A stretch of DNA of 64,000 nt from Cymodocea nodosa (taxonomy: Eukaryota; Streptophyta; Magnoliopsida; Alismatales; Cymodoceaceae). Positions 34,915 through 45,888 of the stretch are shown here, in pieces; positions within the stretch are counted from its first letter, which is position 1, and every line of letters begins with the position of its first letter. The notes beneath the pieces were generated by a model. It was not told the DNA's origin, made no database searches, and saw nothing but the letters and a program-made list of their open reading frames with translations. The position numbers were made by a program, and so were the translations under genes. The stretch lies in contig CM072345.1 in NCBI GenBank assembly GCA_036874045.1, forward strand, positions 7,465,501 to 7,529,500, written 5' to 3'.

Positions 34915-35767
34915 TGATTCAAGAAAAATTAAATAGGCAACTAAAATTTGAAACTTTAAAAGAAAGTGAAAGAGTAAATGTAGAAGTAGATCAAGAAGAG
35001 ATTTACAAAGAAAATGAAAATGTTCAATTAGGAGCTTTAGCTTCTGATGGTCAACATTTAGATTTAAAACCTTTACCTCTTGAATTAACCTATATATTTC
35101 TGGAAAAAAAATGAATATGTCCAATCATTATTGCTTCAGATTTAAAAGATGATCAAATTGCTAAATTAAAAGATGTAGTAAAAACTTCTAAAGAGGTAAT
35201 AAGATGGACTATGACTAATATAAAAGGGTTAAATGCAACTTTATGCTGTCACTACATATATTTAGAAGAGAATGCTAAACCAGTTAGAATTCTTGAGAGG
35301 AGAATAAATCCAAACCTTAAAGAAGTAGTCAGGAAGGAAATAGTGAAATGGTTAGATAATGACATAATCTATTCAATTTCTGATAGCTCATGGGTTAGTC
35401 CAATCCATGTAGTTTCCAAGAAATCAAGATTAACAGTTATTAGGAATGAAAGTTAGGACTTGATACCTACTAGAATTCAATCAGGCTGGAGAGTGTGTAT
35501 AGACTATAGAAAGCTGAATGCTGTAACTAGGAAATATCATTTTCTCTTACCTTTCATAGATCAAATGCTAGAGAAGTTAGCAGGGCAAGAATATTTTTGT
35601 TTCCTAGACGGGTATTTAAGATATAACCAAGTTCCAGTAGCATTAGAGGATCAAGAGAAAACAACTTTCACCTATCCTAATGGAACTTATGCTTTTAAGA
35701 GAATGTCATTTAGATTATGCAATGCACCAGCCACCTTTCAAAGGTGTATGCAAGGCATATTCACTAG
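34915..35767 (+). pseudogene. G1 reverse transcriptase, N-terminal half
   Basis: Continues the frame broken by S2. It contains 'LKPLPLELTYIFLE' (about 35070), 'ISDSSWVSPIHVV.KK' (about 35375-35420), 'SGWRVCIDYRKLNAVTRKYHF' (about 35480-35545), 'PFIDQMLEKLAGQEYFCFLDGY' and 'YAFKRMSFRLCNAPATFQRCMQGIF' (about 35690-35765). All are Athila RT motifs up to just before the catalytic Asp-Asp. Stops occur at about 35112 and 35455. S3 then interrupts between the 'GIF' motif and FMDDF. Confidence 0.88.
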
Positions 35768-38035
35768 TGTTTAGAATGAAAAAGTGCATATTATTAACGG
35801 TTAAATGATGGTTAATTGCATAATATGTAGCTTATCATATAAGAATTAAGCCATTATGTTATAATTGTACTGTTATATGCTTTAATTGAAGAATTTGCTT
35901 AAATTGGGGAAATTAATGTTAATTTAGTACATTTATGAACTGTCGGTTAGTTGTAAGCTATGAAATTCTTAAGTATCCAAATTTTCTGATATTTCAGACA
36001 GTTATGTTTAACATACCGAACATATTCGGACAGTTATATTTAACAGACCGAACATGTATCGGATAATTATGTTTAAATTGTCGAATAGTTATGTTTTGAG
36101 AGAATATTTTATTATTTCTTGAAGTACATGTGTCGAAACCATAATGAATGACTTAAGTGAACTTTCGGTGAGTTATCTATAACTATCCGAAATTGCAGTT
36201 GGGCATCGGATAGTTATCTCTGTAACTCTCCGAAATCTCTTTTTATTTAGAAAATAGCTGAGGACACGTGTTAGGTTTTGGGAAATTGACTTAAGTAGAT
36301 TTTCGGTGAGTTAGCTGTAACTATCCGAAATGCATCTAAGCATTGGATAGTTAGACCTATAACTCTTCGAAATGTTATTTTATGATTAAACTGCTACTAA
36401 CACGTGTCGAGATCTGGTAGATTTACTTAAGTTATATATCGTTGAGTTATTTGTAACTATCTGAAATGCATCTAAGCATCGGATAGTTAAGTTTATAAGT
36501 ATCTGAAATGCACCTGAGCATCGAATAGTTAAATTTATGCACGTGTTGAATTTAAATGCTTTAGAATATCACGTGAGATGCACATGTTTAACTCGTTAAG
36601 TTAGCATAACTATACGCGTTGAGTTACATGAATATTACACTAAGGTAACGCATTATGTTAGTAGCTTATTTCTTTATATTTTCTAATATGCCACTGTAGC
36701 GGTTGCAGAAACAGACAGTTGGAAGAGAAAAACTATGTTTGCATGTATCACGCAGGAATTCAATCGCACAGGGGGAAGGAAATCATCACCGTTGATACGA
36801 ATGAAGGAAATTCAACTGACCATTCAAGCAGAAGCAGTTACTACTAAAGAAATATAAAAGAAAAGAAGAAAAAAAGAAGAGGTGTGATCGATGGGCAAAT
36901 AGTGTGTGTAGAGGAGGATCGGCGTTGCAATTCTTTGAAGTACCACACCAACCATCATCATCACCATCATCACCACACCATAATCACCAACCATCAGAGG
37001 TTTGTGAGGATACTTGCCTGATGTCGGGTTGATTCCGAGCCAAACATAGTGCCTAACAACCACTGTGATGAGTGATCGCGTCACGGGAAGGGAAGCCATT
37101 TTCACCAAGCGCCGACTCATATTTCAAGAGATCGTAAAGCTTTTGGCCTTGGCTTCGGGTTGATGCCTGTATGCTGAAGAGGAGATCATCTTGCAATTCT
37201 GGACTCGCGATTCTATAGGGAGAGGAGACATGATTGTAAGTGGTTTAATTTTCAGTGGTGTAATCGCATTGTAAGTAGTGTCAGAAGTATTTACTATCAA
37301 GTGAGATTGCTTTACATTTCACCTGTCGCCCATTTCCATGTTCATATTAAAACAAAAAATACCAAAAATAATTTATCTATGTTTGTATGTTGTATTTGAG
37401 TGTTGTATCGTAATTAATGTTATCTTTGTCAGTGTTGTGATTGTTTTTTGTTTATTTTAGTTTTATAGTTTACTGAAATTGATTCACTCAAAAGACTTAA
37501 AGATTTTAATGGTTACTGTTTGAATTATCTGAATGTTAGTATTGCTCAATGTTAAATCCAATGTCAACTAACATTAAAGAGCTTAATTGATGTTATTTAC
37601 AATCTATGGAATCGCCCAATGGTTGGCCAAATTCCTCTGTAAATAGCAATATTAAATAGAAAAGACAAGCTCGTGGAGTTAAATTAAGTTCACGAGGTTA
37701 GTTCGTTGAGTTAGCCATAACTCAACGAACTTAGTCCGTTGAGTTAACTATAAATCAACAGAGAGCTTATTGAATATATAAATTTGATTTTTAACAAACG
37801 AACAGTTCTCAAGTTCGTCAGCAATTCCCTATGGGATCGACCTATACTTGCACACTAATATAATAGACACTATGCACCTGCAGTTAAAGTACAAATTGGA
37901 ATTAATATCTAAATTGTATTAAAGGTTGTTTGTTTACTTCTAAAAGAGAGAATAGGCATAAAGATAAATTAACTAAGTAAAAACAGAAGTAACAAATCTA
38001 AGTTTTTCTAGTGTAGTGCTGGGAAAACCGAAACA
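35768..38035 (+). mobile_element. S3: solo LTR of the Athila family inside RT
   Basis: A 2268-bp LTR with TGTTTAG...GAAACA ends and the perfect target duplication ACTAG at 35763-35767 and 38036-38040. It splits the reverse transcriptase of G1 just before the catalytic motif. The uninterrupted site can be seen in G2 at about 56617. It contains the same hairpin words and an antisense open frame at 36824-37120. Confidence 0.93.
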
Positions 38036-38040
38036 ACTAG

Positions 38041-40225
38041 AATGACTAAAGATTGTCTAGAAATATTTATGGATGATTTTACTATATATGGAACTTCATA
38101 TGAAGTATGTTTAAATAATTTAGATCAAGTATTAAAATGCTGTGTGGAAAAAAGTCTGGTTCTAAATTAGGAAAAATGTCACTTCATAGTTAAACAAGGA
38201 ATAGTCTTGGGACATGTTTCAAAGAAAGGGTTGGAAGTAGATAAAGCTAAAATAGAAGTAATTTCTAATCTACCAGAACCTAAATGAGTAAAAGATATTA
38301 GATCATTTCTAGGACATGCTGGATTTTATAGAAGATTTATTAAAGATTTTAGCAAAATAGCTAGACCTTTAACTAATCTATTAAAAGATGTCTCATTCAA
38401 CTTCGATAAAAATTGCAAAGAAGCATTTCGTAAGATTAAGACTAGTTTAATTTCAACTCTTATAATACAAACACCTGATTGAAGTCATCCATTTGAATTA
38501 ATGTGCAATGCATTTGATTTTACTGTAGGAGCAATGTTGGGACAGAAGATAGAAAAATCTCCTAGAGTGATTTATTATGCAAGCAAAACATTAAATGATG
38601 CTCAAGTTAATTATACAACTACTAAAAAAGAGCTGTTGTGTTTGCCTTAGAAGAGTTTAGATCATATCTGATTGGAGCTCAAGTGATAGTATACATAGAT
38701 CATTCAGCTTTAATATACCTAATAACAAAGAAAGAGACTAAACCTAGATTGATCCGATGGATATTATTATTACAAGAATTTTATCTAGAAATTAAAGATA
38801 AAAAAGGTTGTGAGAATGTAGTAGCAGATCATTTATCAAGATTACAAATAGAAAAATCAAATATTGACATTAAGGATAATTTTCTCGATGAACAATTAAT
38901 GACCATCAACACAATGCTTTGGTATGTAGACATAGTTAATTACTTAGTTACTGGTTTAACACCTAAGGATTGAAATAGATAAGATAAGAAATTGTTCTTT
39001 TCAAGAGTAAAATATTACTATTAGGAAGACCCATACTTATTTAAGAAGTGTCCTAATTTGGTTTTAAGGAGGTGTGCTCTAGAAACTGAATATCAGAGCA
39101 TATTGTCTTTCTGCTATGACTAAGCATGTGAAGGACATTTTGGTTCAGGGAAAACTATTGCCAAAATTCTACAATGTGGTTTTTATTGGCCAACACTATT
39201 TAAAGATGCTCATAAATATTGTTTAAGTTGTTTAAGATGTCAACAAATAGGAAGAATATCAAAGAGGAATATGATGCTTCTTAACCCTATTGTTGAGGTT
39301 GAAATCTTTGATGTGTTTGAAGTAGATTTTATGGGTTCATTTTCTATGTCTAATCAATTTAATTATATATTGTTGGGGGTAGATTATGTATCTAAATGGA
39401 TAGAAGCTATTCCTACGAAAACAAATGACAACAAAGTGGTAATACATTTTATAAGAACTAATATAATTGCCAGATTTGGAATACCTAAAGCTATTATCAA
39501 TGATAGAGAAACTCATTTCTGTAATACAAGTTTTGAAGCCTTAATGAAGAAATATGGAGTAAATCACAAAATTGCAACATCATATTATCCACAAACAAGT
39601 AGACAAGTAGAAAGTGCAAACAAACAAATTAAGTTAATCTTAGAAAAAGTAGTAAATCCTACTAGAAAAGATTGGGCTAATAGATTAATAGATGCACTTT
39701 GGGCTTATAGAACTACTTATAAGACAAGCTTAGGTATGTCACCTTTTAGACTAGTATATGGAAAAAGTTGTTATTTACTAGTTGAAATTGAACATAAAGC
39801 TTATTAGGCATTAAAAACTCTGAACATTAATTTAAATCAAGCTGCTGAAAATAGGAAAATGTAATTGATTGAACTAGAAGAATTTAGGAATGAAGCTTAT
39901 TCGAAAATTGTAAGAGAAAAAGAGAAAATGAAGTTCTAGTATGACAAGAAAATTATTCCAAAAACCTTTGAAATAGGATAAAACGTATATCTTTACATGA
40001 CTGACTCCATAACCATCTAGGAAAATTAAGATCTAGGTGGGCAGAACCTTACATAATTTGAAATATTTATTCCTATGGAGCTATTGAAATTGAAAATCCT
40101 AAAAATCTGAATATATTTAAAGTAAATGAAAAAAGACTTAGACTTATTTTGAAAATACCAAAAAGTTCCTTTAGAATTATAGAAGAAGTAAGAGTAGAGG
40201 ACTACTCGAGCTTTACTTAGTAAGA
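38041..40225 (+). pseudogene. G1 RT C-terminus, RNase H and integrase
   Basis: Resumes with the catalytic FMDDF (38066-38080), then '[24 protein letters not shown]' and '[21 protein letters not shown]'. RNase H follows with '[20 protein letters not shown]' and '[25 protein letters not shown]' (about 38570-38800). The integrase zinc region is 'GHFGSGKT..ILQCGFYWPTLFKDA..YC..C..CQ' (about 39127-39245). The core Asp residues lie in EVDFMG (about 39320) and NDRETHF (about 39502) and the Glu in RQVESANKQ (about 39605). About a dozen stops and one frameshift near 38635. G2 carries the parallel copy. Confidence 0.9.
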
Positions 40226-40616
40226 AATTTTCTAAGTATATATAAATAAAAAAAACCTTATTTAAACATAGTCACGGTTCAACCTAAAGAAATTATCGAT
40301 TTTACCAAAACATTTATTAAAAGATAAAAAATCGTTGCAGTTCAACCAATAGGATCCATCAATCTAACTGAAACATAAAAACATAAAAAATTCTATATAT
40401 TATATTAAGTAAAACTATCAATTTTATCGAAGCATAACATTGGTTCAACCAATAGAAGAAAAAAAGAGAGTAATTAATTTCGGTTCAACCAAGAAATATA
40501 ATGGTTTGACCAAAATTTTAAAATGTTGAAAAAAATTAAGAGTCGATTAGACTGAAAATTTTTCGGTCTAGAACGAAGTAAAAATTATTATTATAAGTAT
40601 TTTTATTAATTATAAC

Positions 40617-40930
40617 TTTACGGGAAGTCCGTTGAGTTACGCTTAACTCAACGAACTTACTCCGTTGAGTTACGCTTAACTCAACGAACTTACTCCGTTG
40701 AGTTTAGGATAAGTTAAAGAACTTACGTCGTTGAGTTAACTGTAACTCAACAGAGTATTGTAGTTAAGTCCACGGACTAACATTGAGTTATGCTTAACTC
40801 AACGAACTTACTCTATTGAGTCTAGGATAAGTTAACGAACTTACGTCGTTGAGTTAACTGTAACTCAATGGAGTACTGTAATTAAGTCCACGGACTTAGT
40901 CTGTGGAGTTAACTGTAATTCCACGAAGAG
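40617..40930 (+). repeat. Dense hairpin array between G1 pol and downstream ORF
   Basis: Tandem hairpins: CGTTGAGTTA (40630-40639), loop CGCT, TAACTCAACG (40644-40653), repeated 33 bp later at 40663-40686, both perfect. Variants follow with ACTG or GCT-type loops and with TGGAGTTA/TCCAC stems, about eight in 310 bp. The G2 copy has a shorter set at 59216-59370. Just before it (about 40270-40520) lie several GGTTCAACC words, also kept in part in G2. Confidence 0.9.
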
Positions 40931-41011
40931 GTAAATGAGAGAGCAAGAGTTTGCATGGGAAAATGACCCGATTACTTGCCTAAACTTAGGGCTTATTTTT
41001 ACTAAAACTTA

Positions 41012-41024
41012 GTATTTGGGGGCA
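41012..41024 (+). other. Internal polypurine-like tract of G1
   Basis: GTATTTGGGGGCA lies between the hairpin array and the downstream ORF. The G2 copy keeps the same G-run at 59451-59463 (GGATTTGGGGGCA). It resembles the true LTR-adjacent tract of the minus-strand element (52410-52420). Whether it primes plus-strand synthesis is unknown. Confidence 0.4.
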
Positions 41025-41096
41025 TTATCCGCAAACTCATTTAGAACTTAGAACAGTAGAGATCAGAGTGATTCCATTCCATTTTGTTACTCTACG

Positions 41097-43340
41097 ATGA
41101 CAAAAATGACGTTAGAGTTCTGGGAGGAAGCAGTTGACACGACAAGATTTCTCAAAGAATTTGAAGAATGGCACACGAGGCAGAAGATCAGAAATACAAC
41201 ATGGGAAAAAGAACTACAAAAGGTAGAATCTGACCTTTTCTACTAGAGAAGAGTTTTAGTGGAGTTAAGCATAAAAATACCTCAGATTATGGAAACAAGA
41301 ATCAAAGTAGTTACAAAAGTTGCATTAAATAGAGAGAGAAAAATCAGACCAAATAATGAAGTTGCCCTAAAATTGATCCAACATAAGTCCCGATTATGGT
41401 TCAAAAGATGCATTGGTGGACATGCACGGTGGGCAATCTGGGAACAATAGAGGAAAGGAAATGAAGAACATGCAATTGAAGAAAAAGAGGAACTGACTGC
41501 TGAAAGACCTGTCCTTGAGGAACAGCAGCCTGGACCTTCAATTCCACCACCTAAACCACTAGAAAGGGTGGTAGTTATGGGGCCTTTTATTGAAGAAGAA
41601 GTAAGAGAATTTGAAGAACTAGTTCGAGTTGGAAAAAACCAAGGAGAACTAGAAGATTTAGCAGTACCTAAGACACATCTGGTGTTTGATGTACTTCCCA
41701 AAAGGTAGGCTGTAGAAAAGTTGAAGGCCCAATACAAAGTTAAAGTTGAACAGCATCAAGAAGGCCCTACCATACCTATTGCTAAATAAATGGAAGCTGG
41801 TCCTTTGAGACTAGTAGTTATAGAAAAGGTAAAACAAGAAGAGCTAGTACCTGTGGTTCGAGAGCCTATAGAGCCCATTTTTGTAGATTTAATCTCAAAA
41901 GAAAAAGAGGAAGACCAAACATAATTAATTAGAAGAAGGAAAGGAAAAGAGATAGTGCTTAAACATAAAGAAGAGATTAAATCTGAGATGCAAATATCAG
42001 TAGGGCTTGCAGAGCTAATTTTTGTAAACCTGCTATCCGATTTTGAGGAGGAGCAGGAGCAGCAGCAGCAAGAGCAAAGAGAAGAAGAAAAACAGGCTAA
42101 AATTAATCTATAGCATGTACAAAGAGAAGAAACAGAAATTAGGGCAGAAACTAATTTGCCTGTGACTCCATCTCAATCTACCACAGAATCAAAAAGAACA
42201 GTGATAATGTAGATTGGTAGTTAGGAGGAAGAAGAAATTGAACAAGAGCATATGGAACAAAAAGGAAATATCTCGACAGATTCCACTAAAGAGGGAGAAA
42301 CTCTTCAGCAAATTTTAGAAAGAATTCAAGAAAGAAGAGTGGAGAGTTCTACCGGCTCACCACCATAGATAGAAGTAGAAGCAAAAATGCAAGAATCTGC
42401 TAAGCATTCCCAGCCAATTCAAGTTCAACATAGGGAAGAGAAAATTCAAGAATAAACCCCTCTAGAGTAACAAATTCAAATTCCTAACCCGACTGAAGTA
42501 ATAATTTTGAATGAAGTACACTTTTGGAGTTAGGAAGCATATAATAAATATCAAGAGATTAAGGGTTATGATATTATTTACAGTAGTCCAGTAAACTGGG
42601 ACGGTATGTAAGAAATCAAATAATTATTTGAGTTCTAGGGTCTACTACAATTTATTTCTCAGTAGAGAAGGCATGTAGTATATGAGAATCTAGTGCCCTG
42701 TTTCTATGCAAATTTAAGAGAAGAAGAAAGTGAATTAATTTCCAACGTGGAGTAAGCTAATGTACAAATAACACCAGAGCTTCTCTACAACATTTTAGGA
42801 TTGAAAAATGAAGGAAAAGAAATTTTAGAAAGCACAATTACTGTTGAGTGAACAGAATAGGAAATCAAGGACAATTTAACTATCAATCCTAGTGTGCCAT
42901 TATTAAACAGACTAAAGCACTTAAATGGTAATGCACACATGGTAGCTAACATTTTGATTAAAAATGTCTACCAATGACAAGGCCATAATATTGAACTTAG
43001 TCAATTTGTCAAGTGGGCCACATATGCAGTTGTGAATAAAATCCAAATTAACTAGTGTTAAGTCTTCTTGTCTAAGATAAGATCTGCAAAGAAGAAACTA
43101 TTTTATGGAGATTTGATACTAGTATTAATGGTGGACTATATTGACTTCACGAAATAGACATCTAAAAGGATAAAATCAAGAGCTATTTAAGTGAAGGAAT
43201 ATAGAAACTACAATGTTGTTGCTGCTGAGATTGTTGAACCTTCTAGAAGTATTATTGGAGCTATAGAAAGAATAAATCAATTAGAGCAACAATTAGAAAA
43301 ACTCGAGAAGGAAGTAGATGAACTTAGGAAGAAAGATTAA
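41097..43340 (+). pseudogene. Athila downstream ORF (after pol), copy 1
   Basis: 748 codons in a single frame from ATG 41097 to TAA 43338-43340, broken by more than 20 stops. The N-terminal third is basic and helical ('WEEAVDTTRFLKEFEEWHTRQK'). The middle is Glu/Gln/Lys-rich (about 41850-42480). The C-terminal part (about 42640-43200) has 'FYANLREEE.ELISNVE' and 'VKWATYAVVNKIQIN' with 'KKLFYGDLI', resembling the 'putative plant transposon protein' domain known from Athila elements. It ends in a coiled coil 'INQLEQQLEKLEKEVDELRKKD'. It is in the position of the so-called env-like ORF, but no signal peptide or membrane segment is visible, so an envelope function is not supported. Confidence 0.7.
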
Positions 43341-44424
43341 ATTGTATTATTCGTCTACTTATACTTATATTTGTATTGAAAAATATCTGATTGAATGTAA
43401 ATGTAAATTATTCATATAAATGAATGAATGTTTTTTAGATGTTTTTACATTCATGTTTGAGAATGAATGATATAATTGATGAACTATCTTGAATATTATA
43501 TAACTGTTTGAACAATGTGCAAGATTGTTTAAAAGATTTACAAATTTTCTAAATGACATGGTTAAATGCATGATAATTAGTTAATGCTGAAAATATCTGC
43601 ATGCTGAAAAGTAAAATATAAATTCTGCACAACAGGAAATGAACTGCAAGTTAAATATGCATAAAATGTTCAGATTTAAATGAGTTTAAATTAGAACACT
43701 GCATTAATGACATATATTTAACTTTAATTAAGTTGACAAAATGCAGGAGAGAAAAAAATATAGAAGTTAATACGAGAAGTGAGTTTTAGAAAATTTGCTA
43801 AGTGTTAACTCAACGAAGTAAGTCCGTTGAGTTAACCTTAACTCCACGAGGTCAATAATAGAATATAAGGTCACTCCGTTGAGTTAACTGTAACTCAACG
43901 AAGTTAGTTCGTGGAGTTAGAAATAGTAACCGACGCTTGTCCGTTGAGTTAACTGTAACTCAACGAGGTTAGTTTGTGGATTAAGCTAAACGGCTATTCT
44001 TTCAGTCGCGAACGAAACTTCGTGGGTTTAACGGTTATTGAAATTTAAAATTAGAAGTGGAACACATATCCATAAAAATAGGAACCATACTGCACGTTAC
44101 AAGACACGTTCTTACAATGAGATTCATTTGCCTTATGGACATGTATTATAAATATAGAATAGAATGTTATTTACGAGTTACTAGTACTTTTGAAAGAAAA
44201 GAAAATTCGTTGGGAAACTGGAAAGAGAAGCAGTTGATTCAACTTCATCCGTCAACAACTATTTACTAAATACAAAGCTTCAGACTAGTATGTAATTAAT
44301 CTTCTGCTATTTTACTTTATGTTAAGAGTTTATGAGCACATGGATTTGTTCTCTTAGTACTAAATGATTAGTAAGAACACCTACACAGGATTCTTCAACA
44401 CAGAGGTGTACTGAAATATTTTCT
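43341..44424 (+). other. Non-coding leader with hairpins and TATA-like box
   Basis: AT-rich. Three hairpins of the GTTGAGTTAAC..TAACTCAACG kind lie at 43805-43985. A TATAAATATAG stretch at about 44147-44157 is followed about 280 bp later by a gag reading frame. The 43341-44296 part recurs at 61733-62661 after the G2 ORF. The 70-codon open frame at 44057-44269 has no recognised domain. Confidence 0.5.
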
Positions 44425-44932
44425 GAATTGGACTTTAACGAAATCCTTAAAGGTGTAGCTAACCTTTCTTTAAAAGAGAATGAAGATATGACTGCTCTAG
44501 TAGAAAAACCATTAGTGAAAATTCTGTATCCTGAATTAGTTGATGAGCCTTCATATATTTAATTGCCAAACTTTGAGGGAGATAGGTTTGAATTGAAATC
44601 TAATTATATTAGTCAATTGCCACACTTTCATGGATTAAAAAGAGAGGATGCCTATTATTTCCTTAGAGAATTTAATGAAGTTTGTCAAATGATGAAAATG
44701 CCGAACATGAGTATTGATGCTATTAAACTTAGATATATCCTTTTTGCTTTAAAAGACATAGCTAAGAGATGGTTATATACTCTATCGCTTGATTCAATTT
44801 CTGCATGGACTAAATTTTGCTCTATTTTTCTGGAAAAATATTATCCAACACATCAACCGATTAAAAAGAAAAAGGAAATATTAATGTGTAGTCAAAAACA
44901 AGGAGAATCATTTTGGAAATATTTTGAAAGAT
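44425..44932 (+). pseudogene. Athila gag N-terminal domain, cut by a reverse LTR
   Basis: Reads 'LPNFEGDRFELKSNYISQLPHFHGL.REDAYYFLREFNEVCQMMK', 'IDAIKLRYILFALKDIAKRWLYTL' and 'FLEKYYPTHQPIKKKKEILM..QKQGESFWKYFERLF', a good fit to the retrotransposon gag (capsid) domain of Athila. One stop near 44560. The reading frame is severed at 44932 by the end of a reverse Athila LTR. The next expected gag residues are found on the opposite strand at 56283, 11 kb away. It lies after, not before, the G1 pol gene, so it belongs to a second, rearranged element. Confidence 0.82.
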
Positions 44933-45509
44933 TGTTTATAGTTTGTTAACTTGTATTTTTAAACTTGTTTAATTTATCTTTATGCCAATATCAATAATTA
45001 TTTTTAGAAGTGAACAAACAACCTTTCACACAAATTAGATATTAATTTCAATTTGTATTTTAACTACAAGTGCATAGTGTATATTATATTTGTGTGCAAG
45101 TACATGTCGATCCCATAGAGATTGAGTATGAATTGTGTACTGTTCTGATTTTTATATTGGAATTTATGTGTTCAGTAAGCACTCTGTTGAGTTACAGTTA
45201 ACACAACAGACTAAGTTCATGGAGTTATGGCTAATTCAACGGACTAACCTCGTGGACTTAAGTTAACTCCACAAGCCTATTTTTTTAGTTGAATATTGTT
45301 AATTACTAAGGAATTCGACCAACCATTGGGCAGTTCCACATATTGTAAATAACATCAATTAAGCTCTTCAATGTTAGTTAAGATTAGATTTATCATTAAG
45401 CAACACTAACATTTAGATATTTCAAACAGTAACCATTAAAATCTTTAAGTATCTAGAACGAATCAATTTCAGTAAACTGTAAAACTATTTTCTATTTTCT
45501 GAATCAAAC

Positions 45510-45814
45510 TGTTATGCGAAGAGAAATGCGGAAAGGGAGAAGCTTGGACTCGTGAAGAAGAAAGAAGAAGACAAATGGGAAAAACGTGTGAAGCAAATGC
45601 AAAAACACCAAGGTTTAACGTAGTTCCCCAATTGGGTAAGTCCACGGATGGAGCTCAACTGAATGATTCTCTAGGTGATCACAAAGGGATACAAGATTCA
45701 ACATCCTCTCTAAGCACACGTTGGGGGTCTATTTATAACATTTGTGTACCCCCAAGTGGCTAAGGACAAAACTACCCCTATGTGTAACAAACTAATTCAA
45801 GACACATAATAACA
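45510..45814 (-). repeat. C3 3' LTR
   Basis: 305 bp with TGTTAT...ATAACA ends. The minus-strand polypurine tract AAGGTGGAGAT (45815-45825) abuts it, which fixes the orientation. Confidence 0.94.
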
Positions 45815-45888
45815 ATCTCCACCTTGCCTTGAATTTACAAACTCCACCTAGAACCAAACAAATTTCCATCTTCAAAAGACCCGAAGAG

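Larger units (their letters stand above)
26908..44424 (+). mobile_element. G1: Athila-type Ty3/gypsy retrotransposon with nested solo LTRs
   Basis: Plus-strand order: 5' LTR (26908-31068, split by S1), primer site (31076), gag C-terminus and protease, reverse transcriptase, RNase H, integrase, spacer with hairpin arrays, then a further long ORF. Integrase after RNase H is the gypsy order. The RT, protease and gag text match the Athila lineage, including 'LIPTR..SGWRVCIDYRKLN..TRK.H' and 'PLPFIDQMLE.LAG'. S2 and S3 split the coding region, each with its own 5-bp duplication. No 3' LTR in the same orientation is found. Beyond 44424 the sequence passes into another gag segment and a reverse LTR. 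Non-autonomous. Confidence 0.85.

Noticed and set aside
27993..38035. S1, S2 and S3 as DNA transposons with TGTTT/AAACA inverted ends
   Set aside because: Their ends, 5-bp duplications and full-length similarity to the LTR adjoining the primer site of G1 and the polypurine tract of G3 show that they are solo LTRs.
40617..40930. Hairpin arrays as a CRISPR array or tRNA cluster
   Set aside because: Repeats are self-complementary words separated by only a few bases with no unique spacers, in a plant retrotransposon. No tRNA cloverleaf or A/B boxes were seen.
41097..43340. Downstream Athila ORF as a retroviral envelope gene
   Set aside because: Position fits, but there is no signal peptide, membrane segment or glycoprotein-like feature; the text is Glu/Gln-rich with a coiled coil.
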